Source: Psychrobacter aquimaris (lineage in GTDB: Bacteria > Pseudomonadota > Gammaproteobacteria > Pseudomonadales > Moraxellaceae). From it: 64,000 nt of DNA. The translations under genes and the position numbers were made by a program. Position 1 is the stretch's first letter. Each line of letters starts with the position of its first letter. Below the pieces are notes generated by a model that did not search any database, was not told the origin of the DNA, and saw only the letters and a program-made list of their open reading frames with translations. Location: NCBI RefSeq assembly GCF_016107525.1, contig NZ_JABASR010000004.1:124001-188000 (forward strand), given 5' to 3'. Below are positions 11,483 to 20,459 of this stretch, piece after piece.

Positions 11483-11520
11483 CATCTCTTAATCAAACAT
11501 TAATCAAATAACGCAAATAA

Positions 11521-11560
11521 AAAAACCGCTATCTGACAATTGCTCAGATAGCGGTTTTTT
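11521..11560. terminator. Bidirectional intrinsic terminator after roxA
   Basis: Perfect 16-bp arms at 11521-11536 and 11544-11559 are flanked by A and T runs. It can stop both the rightward roxA transcript and the leftward proline operon transcript. Confidence 0.9.
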
Positions 11561-11656
11561 CTTATACATCTTATTTGCTATTAATAGCGACACCAAACAC
11601 TGCTTAGCACTTATCAAAACGGATATAAGAGCTAAGCGGGTTTGTAATTAATACGG

Positions 11657-12349
11657 TTATTCTGTACCAAGCTCAAGCAAGCTAGCATTACCACCGATAG
11701 CTGTGGTATTGATTGTTTTGACGCGCTCAGTGACAAAACGATGCAGATAATCAGGCGGTAACATCTCTGATAGGCCTTCCATATCGGTAACGCTAATCAC
11801 TTGAGTTAAGATGCCATCGGTATTGGCAAGCTCTTGACTAATAGCCTGCACTTCACTTCCGCTACCAGAGACTGCCACTTGCGCCAGACGATCGATATAT
11901 AAAAGCGTGACGGTTTGCGAGTCATTGGCAACACTCAAGACATCATCGCTGATACCTGCATCATAGAGTATCTTGGCAGCTTCATTGCACATCTCATCTT
12001 GGCTTGGGCAATGCAGTATGACTTCATTGCCTGTCAATAGTGCCGCTATGAGCTGTCCTAATACTGCCATGGCTCTAGCAGATTCACCGCCAATAACCAT
12101 GGTCTTACCACGACCAGTAACATATAGATCGTTAGACTCACCAGTTGCACCAGTCATGCGATGCACCTCATCCAAGCTAGGCGCGGCGCTCAATAGATGA
12201 TTGAACAAACGCTTTGCTTTATTGGCATCACCAGTCAGCAGCGCCAACTTCGGAATAGCCGCTTGCAGATATGTTGCGCGATTCACTGCGCCAAGTAATC
12301 GCCAAGATTCACAAACCTGGGCATGATTTTTTTTGAATTCAGTCGCCAT
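11657..12349 (-). CDS. Separately encoded PutA C-terminal (ALDH-superfamily-like) domain protein
   Basis: The protein has 230 residues and is not a complete aldehyde dehydrogenase. It resembles the C-terminal domain of long-form PutA proteins: a Rossmann-like ALDH-superfamily region with GGESARAMAVLGQLIAALLTGN near residues 85-106. It ends in a motif close to the PutA conserved C-terminal motif, NTTAIGGNASLLELG (from about residue 214). In long PutAs this region folds over the enzyme and seals the substrate tunnel. Here it is its own gene, 11 nt after the putA stop, with its own AAGGAG site. It probably pairs with the 1084-residue PutA in trans. There is no sign of a simple frameshift: the upstream protein ends in a lineage-type Thr/Gln-rich tail. 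Confidence 0.75.
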   Translation of the reverse strand: MATEFKKNHAQVCESWRLLGAVNRATYLQAAIPKLALLTGDANKAKRLFNHLLSAAPSLDEVHRMTGATGESNDLYVTGRGKTMVIGGESARAMAVLGQLIAALLTGNEVILHCPSQDEMCNEAAKILYDAGISDDVLSVANDSQTVTLLYIDRLAQVAVSGSGSEVQAISQELANTDGILTQVISVTDMEGLSEMLPPDYLHRFVTERVKTINTTAIGGNASLLELGTE

Positions 12350-12360
12350 GTTGCTACTCC

Positions 12361-15300
12361 TTATGCGAGTTCTGTTTGAGGGGTGGTTTGGGTAGTGGTA
12401 TTAGCATTTGTCTGGTTGCGGCTATTTGACTCTGAGCTAAGCTGCATTAGACGTGCGACATAATGCGGGCCACCAGCTTTAGGACCCGTACCAGACAGAC
12501 CACAACCACCGAATGGTTGTACGTTTACGACTGCACCGATTTGGTTACGGTTGATATAGGTATTGCCTACAAAAGCACGGCGCTCGATGTGCTCAGCAGT
12601 ATTTTCGATACGGCTATGAATACCCAAGGTCAAGCCAAAGCCTGTCGCGTTGATGGCATCAATCAACTTATTCAGATCACGTGCTTGATAGCGCAATACA
12701 TGCAAAATTGGGCCAAAATGCTCACCACCGATCACGTCGATACTTTTCACTTCGATCGCTGTTGGCAATACAAAGGTAGAATTTTCTTGGCTGACAACTG
12801 AGCTTGAGCTCATTGGTGTCTGTGCCAAGATAGTCGCCGTTGGCTCAGCATCCATACGCTCAATATGCGCTTCCAGACCGTGCTTGGCATCCGCATCAAT
12901 CACTGGGCCCACATCTGTGGCAGCGTATAATGGATTGCCTACTGATAGCTCAGCCATATTACCTTGTAATAGCTCAATTAAATTATCAGCCATTTCTTCT
13001 TGCACGCACAATATTCGGCAAGCTGAGCAACGCTGACCTGCTGAACCAAATGCAGATAGTACAGCATCTCTAACCACTTGTTCTGGCAATGCTGTTGAAT
13101 CGACAATCATAGCATTCTGACCGCCTGTTTCGGCGATGAAGACGGGCAGTTCACCACTGGCTTGCGCATGATCATTTAGGCTTTTGTTAATACGTTGAGC
13201 GGTTTGGGTTGACCCCGTAAATATCACACCTGCGATATTATCAGCGGCTGTTAGTGCTCCACCAACATCGCCAGCACCGATCACTAACTGTAAGGCTTCT
13301 GTTGGTACGCCTGCTTGATACATTAGCTGGGCACCAAAATGAGCAATCAAGCTGGTTTGTTCGGCAGGTTTCGCCACAACCGTATTGCCTGCTGCTAGTG
13401 CCGCTACGATTTGACCAGTATAGATAGCCAATGGAAAGTTCCATGGGCTAATACAGACAAAGGTGCCCCGTGGTTTATAAACTTGACGAGATTGCTTGCC
13501 AGCCAAATCGGTGAATTCATGCATGACATCGTCTAGACGCTCTGCTTCATCGGCATAAAAACGGCAGAAATCAACGGCTTCTTTGATCTCATCGATACCA
13601 TCTTGCATGGTCTTACCAGCTTCCACTTGGCATAGCGCCATTAGCTCAGCGTAGTTTTCTTCATAGAGATCAGCTATCTTACGCAATATTTCAGCACGCT
13701 TAGCAGCTGATACTGCTTGCCAGACACTTTGACCTGCTACAGCAACATCAATTGCTTGGCGCGCCACTTCAGCGTTGGCATAGGTCACTTCGCCAGCACT
13801 TACTTCATGGTTCCAAGGTGCACGTACGGTTTGAGTCTCAAGCTTATGCGTTACGCCATCTACTTCATATTCATCAATTGCTTTGCCATTGACGATGGAC
13901 GTCGCCGACCAAGTTTTATCCAAATGGCTATCGATAGCAGATTTAAAGGGCAGCCATTGTGACTCTACAAAGATATTAGGTCCAAAACTAGCACGGCGCG
14001 CACCATAAATCTCTAACGGCAACGGAATCTCTGGATTGTGCAATGTCGCATTAGACAGTAGCTTGTCATAGGGATGTACTGTCAGCTTCTCAATCGGATA
14101 AGACTTGTCTAATAGCTGATGGACAAACGAGCTGTTGGCACCATTTTCGAGCAAGCGGCGAACCAAGTACGGCAGCAAATCTTTATGCGCGCCAACTGGG
14201 GCATAGATACGTACCGGAATTTGATAGGCTTGTAAGATATGATCATAAAGAGCATCACCCATGCCATGCAGACGCTGAAACTCAAAGTCTCTATGCTTAC
14301 TCATGGTCATAATTGACGCTAGGGTATGGGCATTGTGTGTCGCAAACTGTGGCCAAATCAATCCGCGCAGATGATCTGATAATAAGAAACGCGCACAGGC
14401 AAGATAGGCGGTATCTGTGCCTTCTTTACGTGTCCAAACAGGATAGCCTGACAGACCTTTTTGCTGGGCAAGCTTGATCTCAGTATCCCAATAGGCGCCT
14501 TTTACCAGACGTACTGGAATACGGTCTCCCACTTCAGTAGACAAACGAGCAAGCCAAGCTAATACAGCGATAGCGCGTTTAGAGTAACCTTGCACGACGA
14601 TACCTAAACCATCCCAGCCAGCCGTCAAGTTATCACGGTACAAAGACTCAAATAGTTTTAAAGAAATTTCAAGGCGGTCGGCTTCTTCGGCATCGATACT
14701 AAGATCAACGTTGACTTCACGTGCCGCTTCAATAAGCAACAAGCAACGTTGACGCAATAGACCCATGACTTGAGCTTCTTGTGTGGCTTCATAGCGAGGA
14801 TGCAATGCTGACAGTTTGATAGACACTGACGGCTTAGGCATGCCTTCTTTGACTTTGATACTGGCAGTGGCTCTGATCGCATGCAAGTAGTCATTGAAGT
14901 ATTTTTCAGCGTCTTTATGAGCAATAGCCGCTTCGCCGAGCATATCAAACGAATAGGTATAGCCTTTATTACGATAAGGTTGGCTATTTTTATTGGCGTC
15001 TTCGATGGTCTCGCCCAATACAAACTGATGACCCATGATACGCATGGCTTTTTGCATGGCACTACGAATAACAGGCTCACCCATCTTTTTGGTCATACGA
15101 TCCAAAAAGCCTGACGCTGTGGTGCTACTGTCAATACTGACGACACGGCCTGTCATCATCATGCCCCATGTTGAGGCATTGACCATAAAACCGTTGTCAT
15201 TTTTGATGTGCTTTTTCCAATCAGCCACACTCATTTTGTCATGAATCAATGCATCAGCAGTATAATTGTCTGGCACTCGAATCAAGGCTTCTGCCAAGCT

Positions 15301-15615
15301 CATCAGCAAGATACCTTCTTGGGTATCAAGGCTATACTCAAGCAATAACGAGTCAACCATCTTGACCGCTTTGCCATCATTACGTACATGTTCGACCAGC
15401 TGGCGCGTTTGCTCAGCAGCGGCGTCACGTTCTTCTGTGCTGGGTTTAGCAAGTGGCAATAACGTGGACAACCAGCGCTCTTCATCAACGCTATACAACG
15501 GCGAAATACGGGCGTGCAGCGTTTCTGACGACTGGGCAATGTAGTCTGGCGATAGCAAATCGACAGGATTAAACAAAATCGGCTCTTGCGGGGTAAACTG
15601 GTCTACTGGGTTCAT
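12361..15615 (-). CDS. putA: Bifunctional proline dehydrogenase / L-glutamate-gamma-semialdehyde dehydrogenase PutA
   Basis: PutA oxidises proline to P5C with FAD, channels the intermediate, then oxidises glutamate semialdehyde to glutamate with NAD. The PRODH barrel spans roughly residues 130-470 (SIDAEEADRLEISL and GYSKRAIAVLAWLA stretches). The ALDH domain spans about 560-1050, with the catalytic Glu in FIAETGGQNA and the catalytic Cys in SAGQRCSACR. No N-terminal ribbon-helix-helix DNA-binding domain is present, so it should not repress its own gene. At 1084 residues it lacks the extra C-terminal domain of long PutAs, which is supplied by the next gene. The ATG at 15615 has a GGAG site 6 nt upstream. 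Confidence 0.96.
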   Translation of the reverse strand: MNPVDQFTPQEPILFNPVDLLSPDYIAQSSETLHARISPLYSVDEERWLSTLLPLAKPSTEERDAAAEQTRQLVEHVRNDGKAVKMVDSLLLEYSLDTQEGILLMSLAEALIRVPDNYTADALIHDKMSVADWKKHIKNDNGFMVNASTWGMMMTGRVVSIDSSTTASGFLDRMTKKMGEPVIRSAMQKAMRIMGHQFVLGETIEDANKNSQPYRNKGYTYSFDMLGEAAIAHKDAEKYFNDYLHAIRATASIKVKEGMPKPSVSIKLSALHPRYEATQEAQVMGLLRQRCLLLIEAAREVNVDLSIDAEEADRLEISLKLFESLYRDNLTAGWDGLGIVVQGYSKRAIAVLAWLARLSTEVGDRIPVRLVKGAYWDTEIKLAQQKGLSGYPVWTRKEGTDTAYLACARFLLSDHLRGLIWPQFATHNAHTLASIMTMSKHRDFEFQRLHGMGDALYDHILQAYQIPVRIYAPVGAHKDLLPYLVRRLLENGANSSFVHQLLDKSYPIEKLTVHPYDKLLSNATLHNPEIPLPLEIYGARRASFGPNIFVESQWLPFKSAIDSHLDKTWSATSIVNGKAIDEYEVDGVTHKLETQTVRAPWNHEVSAGEVTYANAEVARQAIDVAVAGQSVWQAVSAAKRAEILRKIADLYEENYAELMALCQVEAGKTMQDGIDEIKEAVDFCRFYADEAERLDDVMHEFTDLAGKQSRQVYKPRGTFVCISPWNFPLAIYTGQIVAALAAGNTVVAKPAEQTSLIAHFGAQLMYQAGVPTEALQLVIGAGDVGGALTAADNIAGVIFTGSTQTAQRINKSLNDHAQASGELPVFIAETGGQNAMIVDSTALPEQVVRDAVLSAFGSAGQRCSACRILCVQEEMADNLIELLQGNMAELSVGNPLYAATDVGPVIDADAKHGLEAHIERMDAEPTATILAQTPMSSSSVVSQENSTFVLPTAIEVKSIDVIGGEHFGPILHVLRYQARDLNKLIDAINATGFGLTLGIHSRIENTAEHIERRAFVGNTYINRNQIGAVVNVQPFGGCGLSGTGPKAGGPHYVARLMQLSSESNSRNQTNANTTTQTTPQTELA

Positions 15616-15910
15616 AACAACTCCATAACTATCGTTTAAAAACCATCATAAATAGTGCTTTAGGAAGTCTGATCGTCTTGTATAACTACCTATCACCATC
15701 ATTCATTTAGATGATGGCTATCGACGGATACTTACAGCAATAATCAAAAGACCAAACGGCGCCATCACAAAACGAGAAAATCCAGCACGGGCTGGAAACG
15801 GTTAAGTAGGTCGTTCGACTGTTAAACGGGCTACGTTAACAATACAAAGGCAACAACGAACAGCTAAGCGGCATTAGTGCCTTCTTCTTGTTTGTAGTGA
15901 AAGGAGTGTG

Positions 15911-15976
15911 ATGATCAGATATCGCTGCTTTAGCAATAAAAAACCTGCCATCTTGGGTGGTGCTAATTCACTGTAA
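15911..15976 (+). CDS. Possible 21-residue small ORF
   Basis: An ATG at 15911 follows a strong AAAGGAG site 5-6 nt upstream and runs to a TAA at 15974. The peptide starts MIRYRCFSNKK and ends in a Gly/Ala/Asn/Ser stretch. There is no recognised family or conservation evidence, and it may be a chance site in the putA upstream region. Confidence 0.2.
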   Translation: MIRYRCFSNKKPAILGGANSL

Positions 15977-16228
15977 GAAAAACCTCTACGGCGTTGATTG
16001 AGGTGATGCGCTTAGCTTGGCTATAATATCATGAAAAAAAATTTCAAACTAACGATATTGCTTATTTTCACAAATTAAGATATTTCTAAAAAACAATCAG
16101 TTAACAGCACTTTATTCATCATGACGCGTTGGTTATACTTTCCTATTTACTATTACATATTAATTATTTTATTAAATCAAACACTTGAATAAATTAAGAA
16201 AAATTTGGGCACTTTTAAACCAAAAAAA

Positions 16229-16262
16229 ACTCCCCTTTATCGCTTGAGAATAAAGAGGAGTT
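16229..16262 (-). terminator. Terminator downstream of the NCS2 permease gene
   Basis: Arms around AACTCCCCTTTAT and ATAAAGAGGAGTT pair almost completely. On the minus strand the stem is followed by a T-rich run. Confidence 0.7.
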
Positions 16263-16324
16263 GAGAGTAACAGCAATCAAAAGTGGCAAAGTAATATCAG
16301 ACGCTCACAGCATCCTATTAACAC

Positions 16325-17620
16325 TTATAACACCACCAACTTGGTCAGCAAAATAATCGTCAACACCCAAACTGGAATCGTGATTTCAGAGAACTTACCC
16401 GTCATCAGTTTTACCGCGGTAAAGGTGATAAAACCAAGCGCAATACCATCAGCGATAGAGTACGTCAGCGGGGTCAATAGCAGAACGACCGCTACTGGAG
16501 CCGCTTCTGTCAAATCTTCCCAGTTGATTTCTTTTAGGGTAAATAACATCAGTACCGACACATAGAAAATCGCGCCAGCTGTGGCGTAAGCGGGAATCAT
16601 ACCAGCCAATGGTGCAAAGAAAATACTCAGTACAAACAATACGCCAACCGTCACTGCCATCAGACCTGTACGGCCACCTGATGCCACTCCAGAAGCACTC
16701 TCAATATAACTGGTGGTCGATGACGTACCCAACATTGCACCAGCGACCGTAGCGGTAGAATCGGCCAATAGCGCTTTGTCCATATTAGGAATATTGCCGT
16801 CTTTATCGATTAAACCCGCTTTATTGGCGATGCCAACCAAGCTACCTGTCGTATCAAATAAATCGACGAATAAAAAAGCAAAAATAACACTGATCATACC
16901 AACGTCGAACGCACCCGCAATATCAAGCTCCAGAAGCGTTGGTGCGATTGATGGAGGAGCAGACATGACACCAGTAAACTGCGTATTACCCGTCAACAAG
17001 CTAATCACGGTGATAATTAAAATACCAATCGTCACGGCGCCTGGGACTTTTTTATAGACCAAACCAATAATAATAAAGAAACCTAAAGCAGCCATCATAG
17101 GCGCAAATGAGGTCATGTCACCAAGCATCAACAATGTCGAATCACGACCGACAATAATACCTGAGCTCTGTAGCGCAATAAATGCTAAGAAAGCACCAAT
17201 ACCTGCCACAATACCTTGCTTAAGGCTGGTTGGAATGGCATTGATAATCCATTCGCGAATCTTAAACAAACTCAAAATAATAAACAAACAACCCGATAAG
17301 AAAACAGCACCTAGCGCAGTTTGCCAAGCGTAGCCCATACCCAGTACGACGCCATAAGTAAAAAAGGCGTTCAAACCCATACCTGGGGCAAGTGCCACCG
17401 GCAGTCTGGCATAGATACCCATAATAAAGCAGCCTATTGCCGCTGCTAAACAAGTGGCAACAAATACCGCCCCTTTGTCCATACCAGCTTCCGCCAATAC
17501 GTTGGGGTTTACAAAGATGATGTAAGCCATGGTCAAAAAGGTAGTTATACCGGCAAGGATTTCCGTTTTGACTGTGGTGTTTTCACCATTAATCCCAAAA
17601 TAGCGTTCAATTGCATTCAT
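16325..17620 (-). CDS. NCS2 family purine permease (AzgA/GhxP-like)
   Basis: This 431-residue inner-membrane transporter has about 12-14 hydrophobic segments. It opens with the family phrase ERYFGINGENTTVKTEILAGITTFLTMAYI, which is split here by family convention rather than quoted as a site. Further conserved stretches are GMGLNAFFTYGVVLG in the first helices, LFDTTGSLVGIANKAGL near the middle and TSSTTSYIESASGVASGGRTGL in the substrate-binding half. This subgroup imports adenine, guanine or hypoxanthine by proton symport. The exact base cannot be set from sequence. It is divergent from tolQ across a 445-nt gap with a pair of direct repeats. Confidence 0.9.
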   Translation of the reverse strand: MNAIERYFGINGENTTVKTEILAGITTFLTMAYIIFVNPNVLAEAGMDKGAVFVATCLAAAIGCFIMGIYARLPVALAPGMGLNAFFTYGVVLGMGYAWQTALGAVFLSGCLFIILSLFKIREWIINAIPTSLKQGIVAGIGAFLAFIALQSSGIIVGRDSTLLMLGDMTSFAPMMAALGFFIIIGLVYKKVPGAVTIGILIITVISLLTGNTQFTGVMSAPPSIAPTLLELDIAGAFDVGMISVIFAFLFVDLFDTTGSLVGIANKAGLIDKDGNIPNMDKALLADSTATVAGAMLGTSSTTSYIESASGVASGGRTGLMAVTVGVLFVLSIFFAPLAGMIPAYATAGAIFYVSVLMLFTLKEINWEDLTEAAPVAVVLLLTPLTYSIADGIALGFITFTAVKLMTGKFSEITIPVWVLTIILLTKLVVL

Positions 17621-17679
17621 AAGTGTCGCGCCCAGCTTGCTAGTGAAAGAACAAATTTATTGATGCCTAAAATAAATAA

Positions 17680-17708
17680 GACGTCATCCAATAAATGGCG
17701 ACGTCATC
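17680..17708. promoter_or_regulatory. Pair of GACGTCATC direct repeats upstream of the NCS2 permease
   Basis: GACGTCATC occurs at 17680-17688 and 17700-17708, exactly 20 bp apart start to start (about two helical turns), 60-90 bp before the permease start. This is a possible operator, and no known regulator is assigned. The remainder of the 17621-18065 spacer should hold the divergent permease and tolQ promoters. Nothing else was recognised in it. Confidence 0.35.
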
Positions 17709-18065
17709 ATCAAAAGACAGCGGTAACAAGGTGCAACATTTTAGAGAAATTGCGGTACAAATTCAATCATTACCAGTGCCTTACGGGTACAAACCCACCT
17801 TTTCAGTTGATTGAGTCATAATAGCCAGACAATATTTCAGACATACGCATACAAATTAACCTTATACTATGAACCATATAGACAGCTGTTAATTATTTGG
17901 CATTTAACATTTTAACAAATGACCTTTTTAACATTTAACAGTACACTAGGCGGCTGATAGCAATATGCCACATTACTGTACTGTCATATCTTAGTTATTA
18001 AAGATCCTATCTGGTCTGCGTGTCGCGCCATACCAGCTATTATTAATTACCCATGAGTCCCATAC

Positions 18066-18806
18066 ATGCCTGAATCATTAAATATTATCGACCTTATTAC
18101 CCAAGCCAGTCTCTTGGTGCAGATTGTGATGGCATTATTGTTATTGGCGTCTTTGCTCAGCTGGGTAATTATCTTTCGTATGAGCGCGCGGCTTGGTACG
18201 GCCAAAAACTTCGATCAACAGTTCGAAACTTGGTTTTGGTCAGGTGAGGATCTAGCCAAGCTGTACCAAGGCGTACAAGGTTCTCCTGAACGCCAAGGAC
18301 TTGAGCAGATATTTTATGTGGGATTTTCTGAATACTTAAGAATGCATAAAAAGCGCCAACCCAAAGATGACATCATCGATGGTGTAGAGCGCAAGCTACG
18401 AGTCGGTTTAGGGCGTCAGCAGCAACTATTAGAATCAGGGCTTCCCACGCTAGCGAGTATTGGCTCAGTCGCGCCTTATATTGGATTGTTCGGTACGGTT
18501 TGGGGCATCATGAATGCCTTTTTAGGATTGTCACAAACGGAACAAGCGACCCTAGCGTCTGTCGCACCTGGGATTGCTGAAGCATTAATCGCAACCGCTA
18601 TGGGCTTGTTTGCAGCGATTCCTGCCGTACTGGCGTATAACCACTTTACGGCCAAATCAAGCCGCCTTTATGATTCACGTGCTTTATTTTGTGATGAAAT
18701 GACGGGCATGCTCCAGCGCGAGACCAGTGCAGAAAGCACTGTTGGTAGAGACAGTATCGCTACGAGAGAAACGCCATCTACTGCCACTCAGGCACAAGGA
18801 CTATGA
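18066..18806 (+). CDS. tolQ: Tol-Pal system proton-channel subunit TolQ
   Basis: TolQ (MotA/ExbB family) forms with TolR the proton-driven motor that energises TolA for outer-membrane constriction during division. The 246-residue protein has a first membrane segment at about residues 15-38, a long cytoplasmic loop, and two further segments at about 135-195. The second part includes the family signature APYIGLFGTVWGIMNAFLGL and EALIATAMGLFAAIPAVLAYN. tolR starts 4 nt after its stop, which supports one operon. A ybgC gene, often first in tol operons, is not present upstream. Confidence 0.95.
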   Translation: MPESLNIIDLITQASLLVQIVMALLLLASLLSWVIIFRMSARLGTAKNFDQQFETWFWSGEDLAKLYQGVQGSPERQGLEQIFYVGFSEYLRMHKKRQPKDDIIDGVERKLRVGLGRQQQLLESGLPTLASIGSVAPYIGLFGTVWGIMNAFLGLSQTEQATLASVAPGIAEALIATAMGLFAAIPAVLAYNHFTAKSSRLYDSRALFCDEMTGMLQRETSAESTVGRDSIATRETPSTATQAQGL

Positions 18807-18810
18807 AATC

Positions 18811-19269
18811 ATGAAACAAAGTCCCTATCGCCGTGAAAAAAAAGCGCTCAATGCGGAGATGAATGTCGTTCCTTATATCGACGTGATGTTGGTGCTGCTC
18901 GTCATATTTATGGTCACAGCGCCCATGCTGATTACGGGCGTCGATGTTGACTTGCCAAAAGAGCAAACCAATACTATGAGCCAAAGCCAACTACCGGTCA
19001 TTGTGTCCTTGACCGATAGTGGCGAGATTTTTATCAGTTATGAAAACAATGTCGACCTGCCGATTAGTGAACCAGAGCTGATTGACACTCTATCCAATTT
19101 ACAAAATCAAAGTAGCGATGCTGGGGCGCAGCCTTTACAAGTCATGATTAATGCCGATCAAAACAATCAATATGGCGCTATCATGACACTCATGGCCACC
19201 TTACAACAAGCAGGCATCCAAAAGGTGGGATTATTAACAGGCGCACCCTTACCCACACCATCATTATAA
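18811..19269 (+). CDS. tolR: Tol-Pal system motor subunit TolR
   Basis: TolR (ExbD family) is a single-pass inner-membrane protein of about 152 residues from the ATG at 18811. It has a short basic cytoplasmic N-terminus, then one membrane helix carrying the essential proton-path aspartate (PYIDVMLVLLVIFMV, Asp24). A periplasmic domain follows, ending in KVGLLTG. A longer frame begins at 18727 inside tolQ, but the ATG at 18811 fits the family start and lies 4 nt after the tolQ stop. Confidence 0.94.
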   Translation: MKQSPYRREKKALNAEMNVVPYIDVMLVLLVIFMVTAPMLITGVDVDLPKEQTNTMSQSQLPVIVSLTDSGEIFISYENNVDLPISEPELIDTLSNLQNQSSDAGAQPLQVMINADQNNQYGAIMTLMATLQQAGIQKVGLLTGAPLPTPSL

Positions 19270-19329
19270 TAAATCCTATTCAGCACTCAGCTTGCTATAA
19301 TAAAGTAGATAATTTGATGAACCTCGTCC

Positions 19330-20334
19330 TTGAGTATCTTTACCATGCATAAAGCTCCTGTCGTTTATGTACCGACCCAACCTGAAGGCAATGGGCTAAC
19401 GTTGCCTACGTTACTTAGCGTGCTGGCACATGGGCTTGTGATTGGGATACTCGTTTATACTTATCAACATACTAACACCGACACTGTGGAAAGTATTGAG
19501 ACGGTCATGGTCTCACCTGAGCAATTGGCTGCAATGCAAGGTCAAATTCTTGCCAATCGTGCAGCGGCAGCTAGCGCGATGCAAGCTGAAACTGGTGCAA
19601 GCAGTGCATCGAGCACCTCATCATCAGAAAGTTTTAGCGATAGCACCAGCCAGCCAAACTCTCAGCGCGTGCCTGTCTTTACGCGCTCTAACGATCCTGC
19701 CAGTCAACCAATGCTGATGAGTGAAGAGCAGCATCAACGCTTACTTGAGCAAAATCAAGACTACGAACGTCGAATGGCAGAGTGGGCAGCACAATTAGAT
19801 GAGTCGGTGACAGAAGAGCATAGTCAGGTGGAGCAAAACAAAAAAGAACAGCTAATAGAAGAACAAAAACAGCTAGGCGATTTCCGTAATAAACAAAATA
19901 ACCCGCCTAAGATTACACGCCCCACTGCTACCGATCGAAACCTAAAAATTGATACAGGTGGTTCAGACAAAAAACTTAGCTTATCAGAAGATGGCGAGTC
20001 GACCCTATCTAGTGATACAGTAACCTCAAGTACGGCAAAAGGTAGCAGTCGTTCAACCTCAAGCGGTAGCCGCGGTGCTAGTAACAGTGAAATCATCAAC
20101 CTAATCAAACGCAACTACAATCCGCCGACAGCAGCTAAAGGTTCAACTCAGCACACTACGCTAACAATCACTGTCAATACTAGCGGCACTGTAACCAATG
20201 TTTCAGCTTCAGGCCCTGATAGCACAGTCAATGAAGCAGCTGAACAAGCTGTTTGGGATACAGGTAGCTTTCCAATTGATGCTGATGATCCTAAATATCC
20301 TACTTTTACTATACAGTTTAAGGGTAGTAATTAA
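19330..20334 (+). CDS. tolA: Cell envelope integrity protein TolA
   Basis: TolA spans the periplasm and links the TolQR motor to the outer-membrane Pal/TolB. This 334-residue version has one membrane helix at about residues 22-42 and a long low-complexity section. That section has a Ser/Ala/Gln-rich part and a charged coiled-coil part with many Glu, Gln and Lys (about 145-215). A compact C-terminal domain (about 255-334) has the TonB/TolA-like fold pattern. The start is uncertain: TTG at 19330, or ATG at 19345 giving MHKAP. Neither has a strong ribosome site. Confidence 0.87.
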   Translation: MSIFTMHKAPVVYVPTQPEGNGLTLPTLLSVLAHGLVIGILVYTYQHTNTDTVESIETVMVSPEQLAAMQGQILANRAAAASAMQAETGASSASSTSSSESFSDSTSQPNSQRVPVFTRSNDPASQPMLMSEEQHQRLLEQNQDYERRMAEWAAQLDESVTEEHSQVEQNKKEQLIEEQKQLGDFRNKQNNPPKITRPTATDRNLKIDTGGSDKKLSLSEDGESTLSSDTVTSSTAKGSSRSTSSGSRGASNSEIINLIKRNYNPPTAAKGSTQHTTLTITVNTSGTVTNVSASGPDSTVNEAAEQAVWDTGSFPIDADDPKYPTFTIQFKGSN

Positions 20335-20459
20335 TAAGTTGCTCTAAAACCATATTATTGCTAACTTTAGCTTAGACAACTTATACCTGTTACGATCTTA
20401 CCGTACAATTAACTTGCCGCTTATAAAAAATAATTACTATTCCAATTTAGGAGTTTGAC

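Larger units (their letters stand above)
15616..16324. other. 709-nt spacer upstream of putA
   Basis: This region should carry the putA promoter, leftward. A short hairpin (CCAGC-ACG-GGCTGG core, near 15782-15794) and a 21-codon frame at 15911-15976 are visible. The right end holds the terminator of the NCS2 permease. Nothing else was recognised. Confidence 0.5.

Noticed and set aside
11657..12360. Possible frameshift or sequencing error splitting putA
   Set aside because: The upstream protein ends with a Thr/Gln-rich tail and stop, and the downstream gene has its own ribosome site and ATG. A single-base error would not create these.
14658..15080. 140-residue minus-strand frame within putA
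   Set aside because: It is an alternative frame of the intact putA gene with an unnatural Lys/Ser/Leu-rich sequence.
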